Source: JAGDMS01 sp050015455
Lineage (GTDB): Bacteria; Desulfobacterota; Binatia; HRBIN30
Assembly: GCA_050015455.1 (NCBI GenBank)
Contig: JBEKBJ010000009.1
Location: 12,772 to 76,771 of the forward strand
Direction: 5' to 3'
Length of the DNA: 64,000 nt
A program made the position numbers and the translations under genes. The notes beneath the pieces are model-generated. The model worked only from the letters and a program-made list of their open reading frames with translations. It did not search any database and had not been told where the DNA came from. Positions 47,587-55,989 of this stretch are shown here, one piece after another (the stretch's first letter is position 1; each line of letters begins with the position of its first letter).

Positions 47587-49938
47587 TTAGTTCCCGGCGG
47601 TGGCTCGTATGCGGGCGGTGACAGGCCAGGCGTAGCCCATCGGTACCGCACCTAACATCTTCGGCCGCGTCGTGATGAACAACGCCGGGATGATCGTGAG
47701 CGTGGCCAACGCGCTAACGCCCATCATCAACGCCGTGAGCACGCCGAGATGAATCCAGGCGCCGAATCCCGAAAGCGGCAAAACCAAGTAGCCCAAGGCG
47801 ACCGCTGACGAGACGAAAAAAATTGCCTTTCCCGAGGTGAGCAGGCTGGCACGCAGCGCCGCCGCCAGATCGCCATCGTGCTGCTGCAGCTCTTCCCGAA
47901 CCCGGAAGATCAGGTAGATGGCGAAGTCGGCGCCGATGCTGATCGCCGTCGAGGTGATGGCCGCCGTCGCCAGACTCAGCCAGGTGTGCGACCAGCCCAT
48001 GATCCCGAGATTGACCACCACCGAAACCGCCAGTGGCGTTAGCACAATCAGACCACCGACGAACGACCGCAGGACCAGCGACGAAAGCAGAAAGATGATC
48101 ACCGTCACTTGTATAACGTTCAGGATCTTCTCGCGCACGATGACCTCGTTCATCGCCGTCTGTACGCCCAACGCGCCGCCGGCGAGATGCACCTCCGCCG
48201 GCAGTCCCTGAAAACGCTGCGTCACATAGGCGCCGAGATCGTTGAACAGCTCACGTCCAAACTCGGCACCGTCGGTCTTGGCGTAGGCGCGGATGACGGA
48301 GAGGCGGTGGGACGAATCGATGACCGAGGTGAAGTCGTTCGGTCCGGAGAGCGAATACAGAAAGAGGTATTGCGCGATCAGCCGCTTCGTATCGGGAATG
48401 GCGTAGTAGGCCGCGTCGTCATTGTTCATGGCCCGATGCATGCGTTTGACGTAATCCGCCATCGAGGTGGCGGCACCGATTCCCTGCCGCTTTTCGAGAA
48501 AGTCCTCCACGTCGCTCATCGCCCGCAACACGCCGGGATCCTCGATGTCCCCTTCCTCTTGTCCCTCGACCAAGAGGGTCAAGGTCGACGTGCCGGCCAG
48601 GTGCTGGTTCAGCAACGCGTCCGCCTGGCGCACGGGTGAACTTGCGGGGAACCAGCCCTTGAAACTGTTATCGACCTTCAGTGACAGTGCCCCGATGAAG
48701 AACAGGACCACAACTGCCATGGAGACGAGCAGCACGGCCTGGGGCCGTCGCACCACCAGTGCGGCGATCCATTCCAATCCCGTCTTGAGAATCCACCCTT
48801 CTTTTTCGCGTGCGACCTCACGCCCGCGAGGGGCCGGCAGCATCGCCCGGCAGGCCGGCGTAAAGGTCATCTCGATTATCAACGCACTGACGATGCCGCA
48901 GGCCAGCAGCAAGCCGAAGACGCGCACGCTGGTCACGCCGAAAGCCACCAGCGACCCGAATCCCGCCGACGCAATCAGTCCCGCGGTCAGCATCACCGGC
49001 CCGACCGCAGTGACCGAGCGGATGACGGCGAGCTTGCTGTCGCCTACCTGCGCGAACTCTTCATAGTAGCGCTTCAGGATCTGTACGGCATGGCCCGCGG
49101 CGATGGCGAGTATCACCACGGGGGTGACGGCGCTCCAGGTGTCCATTGGCTGACGCAGCCAACCCATGATGCCCAACGACCAGATGACGCTGAGCAAGGC
49201 CGTGGCCAAGGGCAAAAACACCGCCTGCAGGGTGCGGAAGGCTTCGTAGTGCACCAATCCGATGACCATGACGGCGATCGGAAACAGAATGGCCATCATC
49301 GCCGTGTAGCGTGCGGCTGAGGCGCGAATCATCGGCGCGCCACCCAACACCACGTCCGCATCCGCGTCCCGTTCGCCCGCGACCACCGATTCCACTTCGT
49401 CAACGATGGCCTCACCCGTGAGCTCGCCGTTGAAATCGACGACGATCAGTGCCGCGCTGCCGTCGGCGGCGACCAAGGTCCCCTTGTAGAGTTTGTCGCT
49501 GAAGACTTCCTCTTTCAGCTGCGCGATGGCGGCGTCGTCGTGCGGCGCTTCGGCCATCAGCGGGCGCACCTCCATGCCGTCAGCGGTACCCTTGATGAAT
49601 TTCACTCGCTCCGCTGCGATGCTCAGGACATTGTTGGCCACCGCACCCGGCAGTTGCCCGACGAGGCGCGTAATGCGCACAATCTTCTCGAGGATGGGCG
49701 GGGTGAAAATGTCCCCGTGGCGGGCGATGACACCGATGATGAGTGTGGTCTCTCCGCCGAAAATGTCCGCGATGCGATTGTGGACTTGAACGTACGGATG
49801 ACTCTGCGGCGTCAGCGCCCGCTGGCGGATCTCCAGGCGCACGTGGGGGAGCTGCGTCGCGAGCAGCGCCGTAGCCGTCAGAACCGCCATCAGCACCGCG
49901 AGGCGATGCCGCACGATGAACGTGACATACCGCTCCAT
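47587..49938 (-). CDS. RND/MMPL-family lipid exporter
   Basis: 783 aa from the ATG at 49938 (CGGAGCG six bases upstream); in-frame starts at 49971 or 49995 are less likely. Two homologous halves each have one TM helix, a large periplasmic loop and five TM helices (first half VRHRLAVLMAVLTATALLAT ... TPVVILAIAAGHAVQILKRYYEE, second half ... AAITSTAISIGADFAIYLIFRVREE). These sterol-sensing-domain-like segments are typical of MMPL/HpnN-type pumps that move lipids such as hopanoids to the outer membrane. It belongs functionally with the LolA-like and DUF1302-like genes at 34.8-37.4 kb, though it is not adjacent to them. Confidence 0.88.
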   Translation of the reverse strand: MERYVTFIVRHRLAVLMAVLTATALLATQLPHVRLEIRQRALTPQSHPYVQVHNRIADIFGGETTLIIGVIARHGDIFTPPILEKIVRITRLVGQLPGAVANNVLSIAAERVKFIKGTADGMEVRPLMAEAPHDDAAIAQLKEEVFSDKLYKGTLVAADGSAALIVVDFNGELTGEAIVDEVESVVAGERDADADVVLGGAPMIRASAARYTAMMAILFPIAVMVIGLVHYEAFRTLQAVFLPLATALLSVIWSLGIMGWLRQPMDTWSAVTPVVILAIAAGHAVQILKRYYEEFAQVGDSKLAVIRSVTAVGPVMLTAGLIASAGFGSLVAFGVTSVRVFGLLLACGIVSALIIEMTFTPACRAMLPAPRGREVAREKEGWILKTGLEWIAALVVRRPQAVLLVSMAVVVLFFIGALSLKVDNSFKGWFPASSPVRQADALLNQHLAGTSTLTLLVEGQEEGDIEDPGVLRAMSDVEDFLEKRQGIGAATSMADYVKRMHRAMNNDDAAYYAIPDTKRLIAQYLFLYSLSGPNDFTSVIDSSHRLSVIRAYAKTDGAEFGRELFNDLGAYVTQRFQGLPAEVHLAGGALGVQTAMNEVIVREKILNVIQVTVIIFLLSSLVLRSFVGGLIVLTPLAVSVVVNLGIMGWSHTWLSLATAAITSTAISIGADFAIYLIFRVREELQQHDGDLAAALRASLLTSGKAIFFVSSAVALGYLVLPLSGFGAWIHLGVLTALMMGVSALATLTIIPALFITTRPKMLGAVPMGYAWPVTARIRATAGN

Positions 49939-50028
49939 CACGCGCTCCGAGCTTTTAAACTGAGCGCACATACTACTTTTTGGCTCCGTCAACAAGGATA
50001 ACTTGTACTCGCTGCCTGCGTGGGGCCG

Positions 50029-51042
50029 TCACAGCCTTTCGATCGCGGCGGCGATTTCGCGCGTGACGCCGTCGCGCACGGCCTTGGCTGCCACCTTGAT
50101 AGCGTTCTTGATGGCGCCGGCGTTTGAGCGGCCGTGCGATTTGATCATGAGGTGCTCGAAGCCGAGGATCGGCGCCCCGCCGTACGCGGCGTAGTCAGTG
50201 AGATCCCGCAAGCGGCCGAAACTGTTCGCCAACATGAAGAAGCCCAGCTTCCAGCGCCAATTGTCGCGGCGCGCCGTTCCCGCTAGGTCAACGACCACTT
50301 CGGCTAAGCCCTCCAGCAACTTTAGCACAACATTGCCGAGCAGCCCCTCGCAGACGATAACGTCCGCCTTGCCTTTGGCGAGGTCGTTGCCTTCGATGTT
50401 GCCGACGAAGTTGAGGTCTGGAATGCGCTTGAGGTAACGGTGCGCGTTGACAAGGGCGTCGCCTCCTTTGGTCTCCTCGGCGCCCATGTTGAGCAGAGCC
50501 ACCCGTGGGCTCGGTACCTTGGAGACGTGGCGCGCATAGGCACTGCCCATCAAGGCGAACTGCACGAGTTCCGTGGTATCACAACGGATGGTTGCGCCGA
50601 CATCGAGCAACAGCGCCAGTTGATCCTGGCCGGGGTACTCGGTCTGGCGCGGATACACGCTGGCCAGCGCTGCCTTGCGTACGCCGCGGACTATCTTGAA
50701 GTGTTGTCCGCAAGCCAGCACGGCGGCGCCCGTGTTGCCGGCGGTCACTACAGCGTCGGCCTCCCCTTCGGACACCAATCGCGCTGCCACCAGCACGGAG
50801 GCGTTGCGCTTCTGCCGCAGCGTGCGCTTCGGGTCCTCCGCCATGGAAATGAAATCGCGGGTGTGGTGGACACCGATGTGCGCCGGGTTGTAGGGAACGC
50901 GATCGAGAGCGGCCTGGATCTGCGCCTCGTCGCCCACTAGCGTGCAGTGGATGTCAGTCTCAAGCGAAGCCTGCGCCACACCTTTGACTACCTCTTCGGG
51001 AGCGAGATCCCCGCCCATGGCATCAACAGCAATGGTCGGCAT
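50029..51042 (-). CDS. plsX: Phosphate acyltransferase PlsX
   Basis: 337 aa from the ATG at 51042 (MPTIAVDAMGGDLAPEEVVKGV, the usual PlsX start); an in-frame ATG 11 codons upstream is possible. Converts acyl-ACP to acyl-phosphate, the first step of phospholipid synthesis. Signatures are DAMGGD, MAEDPKRTLRQKRNASV, VTAGNTGA, LLDVGAT, GNIEGNDLAKGKADVIVCEGLLGNVVLKL (in two blocks) and YGGAPILG. The usual partners rpmF and fabH are not adjacent; rplU is divergent. Confidence 0.95.
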   Translation of the reverse strand: MPTIAVDAMGGDLAPEEVVKGVAQASLETDIHCTLVGDEAQIQAALDRVPYNPAHIGVHHTRDFISMAEDPKRTLRQKRNASVLVAARLVSEGEADAVVTAGNTGAAVLACGQHFKIVRGVRKAALASVYPRQTEYPGQDQLALLLDVGATIRCDTTELVQFALMGSAYARHVSKVPSPRVALLNMGAEETKGGDALVNAHRYLKRIPDLNFVGNIEGNDLAKGKADVIVCEGLLGNVVLKLLEGLAEVVVDLAGTARRDNWRWKLGFFMLANSFGRLRDLTDYAAYGGAPILGFEHLMIKSHGRSNAGAIKNAIKVAAKAVRDGVTREIAAAIERL

Positions 51043-51092
51043 AGCTGGGAATGACTCCTCAACGGCTGTTTGCATACCGTCAGCCGGCGGAG

Positions 51093-51119
51093 TTGACAAT
51101 ATTGCGTCCTTTCTCTAAC
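51093..51119 (+). promoter_or_regulatory. Promoter candidate for rplU-rpmA
   Basis: TTGACA (6/6) at 51093-51098 and TCTAAC (4/6) at 51114-51119 with a short 15-bp spacer, about 30 bp before the rplU start. Confidence 0.45.
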
Positions 51120-51147
51120 CAAGTAGTTCGTTCGGCTGGAGACCAGC

Positions 51148-51483
51148 ATGAGCTATGCAGTGATTCGTACCGGCGGGAAGCAGTACCGCGTGGCCCTCGG
51201 AGACGTCATCCGAGTGGAGAAGCTAGGCGGCGATCCAGGGGCGGAAGTCGAGTTCCGGGAAGTGCTGATGACCGCAGATGGCGATGCGGTGCGGCTAGGC
51301 ACGCCGCTGGTGGCGGGCGCGCGGGTCGCCGGACAGGTGCTCGAGCACGGCAAGGCCAAGAAGATCATGGTCTTCAAGAAGAAGCGGCGCAAGAACTACC
51401 GTCGGCATCAAGGGCACCGGCAGGAGTTCACTGCGGTACGGGTGACCAACATCGAAACGGGGGCAGAGAGTCATGGCCCATAA
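51148..51483 (+). CDS. rplU: 50S ribosomal protein L21
   Basis: 111 aa. MSYAVIRTGGKQYRVALGDVIRVEKL is the diagnostic L21 start, and GQVLEHGKAKKIMVFKKKRRKNYRRHQGHRQEFTAVRV is the rRNA-binding basic stretch (read in blocks). Component of the large ribosomal subunit. The end overlaps rpmA by 11 bases. Confidence 0.97.
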   Translation: MSYAVIRTGGKQYRVALGDVIRVEKLGGDPGAEVEFREVLMTADGDAVRLGTPLVAGARVAGQVLEHGKAKKIMVFKKKRRKNYRRHQGHRQEFTAVRVTNIETGAESHGP

Positions 51484-51727
51484 GAAAGGGCAAGGCAGTA
51501 CTCGCAACGGACGCGACAGCCACGGCCAACGCCGCGGCGTGAAGGTCTTTGCGGGACAGTTTGCGAAAGCCGGCAACATCCTCGTGCGCCAGGTCGGGAC
51601 GCGGGTGCACCCGGGCAAGAACGTCGGTATGGGCCGCGATTTCACGCTGTTTGCCAAGATCGACGGCATCGTTAGCTACGAGCGCGTTGGCAAGGACCGC
51701 CGTCAGGCCCACATCTTTCCAGCATAG
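51473..51727 (+). CDS. rpmA: 50S ribosomal protein L27
   Basis: 84 aa: MAHKKGQGSTRNGRDSHGQRRGVK, then AGNILVRQVGTRVHPGKNVGMGRDFTLFAKIDG, a complete standard L27 without the N-terminal extension that needs proteolysis in Firmicutes. Its N-terminus reaches the peptidyl-transferase centre. It is translated from within the end of rplU. Confidence 0.97.
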   Translation: MAHKKGQGSTRNGRDSHGQRRGVKVFAGQFAKAGNILVRQVGTRVHPGKNVGMGRDFTLFAKIDGIVSYERVGKDRRQAHIFPA

Positions 51728-51740
51728 CTGCATTTGTCAT

Positions 51741-51756
51741 GCCCGCGAAAGCGGGC
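51741..51756. repeat. Palindrome GCCCGC-GAAA-GCGGGC
   Basis: TCATGCCCGCGAAAGCGGGCGTCCA lies 13 bp after rpmA. It resembles the widespread TCATTCCCGCGAAAGCGGGAATCCA intergenic repeat. As a stable GNRA-loop hairpin it may also attenuate readthrough. Confidence 0.55.
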
Positions 51757-51847
51757 GTCCAAGCGCAGGCGGCGCCCTCCAGGTCGAAGCGCGGGCTCGC
51801 CGCTTTCCTTTTCGGGGTGTCGTCGCTAACCTCCGCTAGCAGGCGAG

Positions 51848-51937
51848 ATGAAATTCATCGATGAAGCCGAAGTCGACGTGCGAGCCGGCGACGGCGGGCG
51901 CGGGTCTCCTCTTGGACAGGGGACAGGGCGAAGGTGA
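51848..51937 (+). pseudogene. obg: Truncated obg (Obg/CgtA GTPase), N-terminal remnant
   Basis: ATG at 51848 followed by KFIDEAEVDVRAGDGGRG, the recognisable start of the Obg fold (MKF.DE....V.AGDGG.G), in the exact place where obg follows rpmA in many genomes. After 19 codons the similarity ends, and a repeat-like sequence (TCTCCTCTTGGACAGGGGACAGGGCGAAGGTGAGGGC) leads to a stop at 51937. More than 300 codons, including the whole G domain, are missing. Either a repeat-mediated deletion with another obg copy elsewhere, or an assembly collapse. Confidence 0.75.
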
Positions 51938-51946
51938 GGGCCTGCG

Positions 51947-53125
51947 GTGAGTAGCCAAGCGTCCTCCAGCTTGCACCTCACGCACAAGCAGCGCCTGCTC
52001 AAGCGCGTCCGCCGCGCTGTCATCAAGATCGGCAGCAGCATCCTCTCCGGCCAGACCGGCATCAATCGCCTGCGGCTGCGCTCGCTGGCAGAAGAGATCT
52101 GCGCCCTGCACCAACGCGGCGTAGAGTTGGTGGTGGTGAGTTCGGGCGCGGTCGCGGCCGGGATGGCCCGCCTCGGTGTGACGGAACGCCCGAAGAGCAT
52201 GCCGCAACGACAAGCCGCGGCGGCCGTCGGGCAGATCGATCTGATGGCGCTGTACAAAGAGTACTTCGCGCTGCACGCGACGCAGGTGGCGCAGATACTC
52301 CTGACCCACGACGACCTGGCGGACCGCAGTCGCTATCTCAACGCGCGGCACACCATCGAGACCCTAATCGCGGCTGGCGTAGTGCCCGTAGCCAACGAAA
52401 ACGACACGGTCGTGATCGACGAACTGATGAGGAATTTTGGCGATAACGACAACCTCTCTGCGCTGATTGCTGGCCTGGTAGAAGGGGACCTTTTGGTGCT
52501 GCTGAGTGATGTTGCTGGACTGTATACGGAAGATCCGCACGCACATCCCGACGCCCAACTGGTGGCGGTGGTCGAGGATGCCAGCCGGGCCGCTGCCTCC
52601 TGTGCCATGGACGGGCGCGGCGCGCTCGGCACCGGCGGGATGGCATCGAAGTTCGCGGCCGCCAGAAAGGCGGCGGCGGCCGGCATCCCGACCGTCATTG
52701 CCGACGGACTGCACGCCGGAGTGCTGCCGGCGGTGTTCGACCCTCGCCAGGCAGTGGGTACACTCATCCTGCCCAGAGGCGACCGGCTGGCTCGGCGCAA
52801 GCACTGGATCGCGTACACGCTGAAGCCCGCCGGCACGCTCATCGTCGATCAAGGCGCGTTCGAGGCGATCGTGCAGAAGGGGCGCAGTCTGTTGCCGAAG
52901 GGCCTGAAGGAAGTGCAGGGGAAGTTCGGCAGCGGCGAGTGCGTCCGCTGCGTCGATCTATCCGGCCGTGAGTTCGCGCGTGGCCTGGTGAACTACAGTG
53001 CCGGCGATCTGGAGAAGATCAAGGGCGCCCATTCGGCGCGCATCGAGAGCATCCTCGGTTACCAGCTCACCGACGAAGTCATCCACCGCAATGATCTCGT
53101 CCTGACCGGCAGTCCGGAGTCCTGA
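51947..53125 (+). CDS. proB: Glutamate 5-kinase
   Basis: 392 aa, GTG start at 51947, nine bases after the obg remnant stop. First step of proline synthesis: phosphorylates glutamate. The amino-acid-kinase domain has RRAVIKIGSSIL, VVVSSGAVAAGM, ANENDTVV, FGDNDNLSALIAG and GTGGMASKFAAARKA. The C-terminal PUA domain (GTLIVDQGAFEAIVQKGRSLLPKGL, ARGLVNYSAGDLEKIKG) is present. The usual next gene proA is absent; instead the content changes after a G9 run at 53172-53180. Confidence 0.94.
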   Translation: MSSQASSSLHLTHKQRLLKRVRRAVIKIGSSILSGQTGINRLRLRSLAEEICALHQRGVELVVVSSGAVAAGMARLGVTERPKSMPQRQAAAAVGQIDLMALYKEYFALHATQVAQILLTHDDLADRSRYLNARHTIETLIAAGVVPVANENDTVVIDELMRNFGDNDNLSALIAGLVEGDLLVLLSDVAGLYTEDPHAHPDAQLVAVVEDASRAAASCAMDGRGALGTGGMASKFAAARKAAAAGIPTVIADGLHAGVLPAVFDPRQAVGTLILPRGDRLARRKHWIAYTLKPAGTLIVDQGAFEAIVQKGRSLLPKGLKEVQGKFGSGECVRCVDLSGREFARGLVNYSAGDLEKIKGAHSARIESILGYQLTDEVIHRNDLVLTGSPES

Positions 53126-53182
53126 GCGCCGTGTCCTGAAGGGGAATCACCGGTCAGGCCGTGAACCGTGTGGGGGGGGGCG

Positions 53183-53836
53183 TTACATGACCCGCAGACC
53201 GGCAATCTTCACCGCTCCACGATGGTAGCCCGAAGGGAACAGCTTTTCGAGCTCGTCGATCTCCATCCCGCACTTGGTACAGGTTTCAAGTACCGTGGGC
53301 ACAATACCGGTGCGGGCGTGCTCGTCCCGTAAGAAATGAATGACCTGCCGGTGTGCCTCCGTAAGCTGGCCGGCGATGCCCAACTCGGCGGCTTTGCCGG
53401 CGGCGAACCTCTCGTCCCACTCGGACGGGTCCCGCAGAAAACCCATGGCGTTCACCCGGTAAGTCTTCTCCTGGATGCCTCCGGCGCGGGCTGGCTCAGC
53501 CGTTGTGACCCGTGGTTCGGTCGTCACTCCCTCCAGATAGGTCAGACCGGCCAGCTTGCAGGCTCCCCGCAGGTAGCCGGTCGGAAAGAGACGTCCCAGA
53601 TCGGCGAGCTTCAAGTTGTTCTGCCGGCAGGTCTGGTAAACCAGGGGGCAGCGACCGGTCTCTTTTGCGGCGGCGCGCAGAAAGCGAATCACCTTCCAGT
53701 GCTCTTCCGTCAAACCCTCCGACATCCCGAGTTTGAGGGCCATTCCCCGGGCAAAGTTTTCGTCCCATTGTTCGGGAGCGACGAGAAAGCCCAAAATATC
53801 CGTCTCATAAGTTTTGCCGCCGTACTGAAATTCCAT
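53183..53836 (-). CDS. Tandem DsrC/TusE-like protein (two fused DsrC domains)
   Basis: 217 aa. Two DsrC-family domains in one chain, residues 1-100 and about 122-217. Each shows GFL..P..W.E.FA.G.A..LG....LTE.H..VI.FLR and ends in FP.GY.RGA.K.AGL. In DsrC, one Cys sits in GACK and a second is next to last; TusE has only the latter. Here domain 1 keeps the GACK Cys93 (plus Cys63 and Cys70) but lacks the terminal Cys. Domain 2 has Val in place of the GACK Cys and ends in RVM, but has a CTKC pair (Cys186, Cys189). It is therefore not a canonical sulfur carrier and may be regulatory (RspA-like). Followed upstream by a cysteine desulfurase gene. Confidence 0.85.
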   Translation of the reverse strand: MEFQYGGKTYETDILGFLVAPEQWDENFARGMALKLGMSEGLTEEHWKVIRFLRAAAKETGRCPLVYQTCRQNNLKLADLGRLFPTGYLRGACKLAGLTYLEGVTTEPRVTTAEPARAGGIQEKTYRVNAMGFLRDPSEWDERFAAGKAAELGIAGQLTEAHRQVIHFLRDEHARTGIVPTVLETCTKCGMEIDELEKLFPSGYHRGAVKIAGLRVM

Positions 53837-53887
53837 GTCAGCCTCCTGGGGGAAGTGTTCTTGTTTCGTTCATCGGGTCCCAAGCCG

Positions 53888-55063
53888 TCAGGCGCGTTCA
53901 CGGATCCGAGCCACCGCCTCCAGGGCCGCATCCACTTCAGCCTCGGTGGTCGAGTATCCCAGGGAAAAACGCACGGTCCCGAAAGGCATGGTCCCGATGG
54001 TCCGGTGAGCCCCCGGTGCGCAATGGAGGCCGGTGCGGGTCAGAACCCCGAAACGCACATCCAGGAGGAAACCGACGTCAGTCGGCTCCATGCCATCCAC
54101 GGTGATCGAGACGATGCTCACGGCTCGGTCGGCCTCCTCAGGACCGTAGACCCGCACGTAGGGGATCGCGCGCAAGCCGTCGCGGAAACGCCGCCACAAA
54201 GCCATCTCGTGGGCACGCACTGACTCTACGCCCCGCGCGAGGAGGAACTCCACACCCGCCTTGAGGCCGGCCAGACCATGGCCGTTGAGGGTACCGGCCT
54301 CGAATCTGTCGGGGAGGAATCCAGGTTGTCTGTCCGATTCGGACACCGTGCCGGTGCCGCCTCGTTTGAACGGTTGAATGCGGGGGGCAACGTCGGGATG
54401 GACCACCAACCCTCCGGTCCCCTGCGGCCCGAGCAGAGACTTGTGGCCGGTGAAGGCCAAAACGCTCAAACCCAACTCCTGAAAGTTGACGGGATAGGCC
54501 CCGCATATCTGGGCCGCATCAACAATGAAGGGGATTTTGCGGCTGCGGCAAGCCCGCGCCACCGGTTCGATCTCCTGAAGGCTCCCCATGACGTTGCTGG
54601 CCCAGACCATGACCACGAACTGGGTGTCGTCCCTAAGGGCCTGGATGATCTCGTGGCTATCGCACAACCCCCGTTCATCAGCGGGCACGGTAATGATCCT
54701 GCACCCGTACCGCTCGCGTAGGTCCGCCAACGGGCGACGCACGGAGTTGTGCTCGAGCATTGTGGTAACGATGCTCCCCCCGGGCTCGGCCAGGCCATAG
54801 ATGGCCAGGTTGAGCGCCTCGGTCGCGTTGAGCCCGAAACAGACCCATTCGGGGGCACCGGCCCCCAGCAGCCTGGCGAGAGCCTCCCTGACCCCGTCAA
54901 GGAGTTCCGCAGATTCGATGCTCTTGCGGTGGGAGCTGCGCCCTCCTGAGCCGCCGATCTCCCGGGCAAAGGAGTCCATGGCGGCGTAGACCGACTCTGG
55001 CTTGGGAAAACTGGTGGCGGCGTTGTCCAGGTAAATGACCTGGTCGTTTCCCTCGTGACTCAT
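53888..55063 (-). CDS. Cysteine desulfurase family protein (class V aminotransferase)
   Basis: 391 aa from the ATG at 55063; a GTG 11 codons upstream is possible. PLP enzyme releasing sulfur from cysteine as a persulfide. Features are YLDNAATSFPKPESVY, the PLP Lys in FTGHKSLLGPQGTGGL, RFEAGTLNGHGLAGL and the active-site Cys in TRTGLHCAPGAHRTIGT. These match the TIGR01977-type subgroup (about 380 aa) rather than IscS or SufS. Located between the tandem DsrC gene and a receiver gene on the same strand, with short gaps. It could feed sulfur to the DsrC-like protein or to Fe-S proteins of the cluster; that is inference. Confidence 0.9.
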   Translation of the reverse strand: MSHEGNDQVIYLDNAATSFPKPESVYAAMDSFAREIGGSGGRSSHRKSIESAELLDGVREALARLLGAGAPEWVCFGLNATEALNLAIYGLAEPGGSIVTTMLEHNSVRRPLADLRERYGCRIITVPADERGLCDSHEIIQALRDDTQFVVMVWASNVMGSLQEIEPVARACRSRKIPFIVDAAQICGAYPVNFQELGLSVLAFTGHKSLLGPQGTGGLVVHPDVAPRIQPFKRGGTGTVSESDRQPGFLPDRFEAGTLNGHGLAGLKAGVEFLLARGVESVRAHEMALWRRFRDGLRAIPYVRVYGPEEADRAVSIVSITVDGMEPTDVGFLLDVRFGVLTRTGLHCAPGAHRTIGTMPFGTVRFSLGYSTTEAEVDAALEAVARIRERA

Positions 55064-55100
55064 GGATTTGGCTTCTTCTCCTTTATGAAAGGACACTACT

Positions 55101-55487
55101 CTACGAGCCCAGATGCTGCTTGACCATGGTCAGCATCTTCTCCCTATCTACGGGCTTCGACAGGTAGCCCTCGGGCGGCGGCACCTGCCGGCGGGTAGAG
55201 ATGAACCTCTCGAACTCCGTGGAGATGCCGGTAACGATGATAATTGGAATGCTCTTCCACTTCTCGCTCTCTTTCATGTCCCGGTAGAACCTGACGCCGC
55301 TCTTGTGGGGCATGGTGATGTCCAGGGTGATGAGGTCTGGAGGGCTGGCCTTGACCTTTTCGAGTGCCTGATCGCCGTCCTCCGCTGCAACGGTGTCGTA
55401 CCCGGCGTCCCCGAACAGTGTGCTGAGGTACGTGACGGTATCGGGCTCGTCTTCAACGATCAGGATAGTCTTCTTATTTTCGGCCAT
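55101..55487 (-). CDS. Stand-alone response regulator receiver protein 1
   Basis: 128 aa, one receiver domain only: acidic pocket VEDEPD, phospho-acceptor Asp56 (LITLDITMP), the Thr of VTG, and Lys111 (YLSKPVD). There is no DNA-binding or enzymatic output, so it signals by protein contact, CheY/Spo0F-like. It lies 37 bp after the cysteine desulfurase start, within the minus-strand redox cluster. The sequence around the Asp (PDLITLDI.MP) is strikingly like the receiver fused to the Fe-S protein at 57.6 kb. Confidence 0.9.
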   Translation of the reverse strand: MAENKKTILIVEDEPDTVTYLSTLFGDAGYDTVAAEDGDQALEKVKASPPDLITLDITMPHKSGVRFYRDMKESEKWKSIPIIIVTGISTEFERFISTRRQVPPPEGYLSKPVDREKMLTMVKQHLGS

Positions 55488-55565
55488 GTTTGTCTCTTCC
55501 TTCAGTCTGGGGAGACCCTCACCCGGGGTGCTCCGTGGGTTTTCGCAAGGCTACCGCATCGATGT

Positions 55566-55961
55566 TCAAGTATCCAGGAGGCGGAGCAACGCCTCCGCGT
55601 CCACGGGCTTTCCCAGCACGGCATCGGGTCCCCGAATGCCCTTGTGAAAGGAGAGGTAGGATTTGCCGTAGTCTTCCAAGACCCGGTCATTGCCCGTAAC
55701 CACGATCACCATGAGGTTGCTCCAGCGCGGACTGCTGCGCAACTTAACCAGCAGGTCCAGCCCCGACCTGCCCGGCATCAACACATCCATGATCACCGTA
55801 TCGGCCGGGAATTCCTCGAGCTGGGAGAGAGCTTCCACCTCGTCTTCCGCGGCGCGCACCTCGTATCCCTTGTCCTCCAGCAGCACCGACAGATAGAACG
55901 CCGTGTCCCGGTCGTCGTCCACCACGAGGACTCTCCCTCTTCCAGTGGATACGCCAGACAT
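55566..55961 (-). CDS. Stand-alone response regulator receiver protein 2
   Basis: 131 aa from the ATG at 55961 (a GTG three codons earlier is possible). Receiver domain with VVDDDRD, Asp59 in TVIMDVLMPGRSG, VTGND and LGKPVD. No output domain. It starts 28 bp after the histidine kinase stop, so it is likely the kinase's immediate partner. Confidence 0.9.
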   Translation of the reverse strand: MSGVSTGRGRVLVVDDDRDTAFYLSVLLEDKGYEVRAAEDEVEALSQLEEFPADTVIMDVLMPGRSGLDLLVKLRSSPRWSNLMVIVVTGNDRVLEDYGKSYLSFHKGIRGPDAVLGKPVDAEALLRLLDT

Positions 55962-55989
55962 GCTGCTCACCCTGGTTGTCTTCCGTCGC

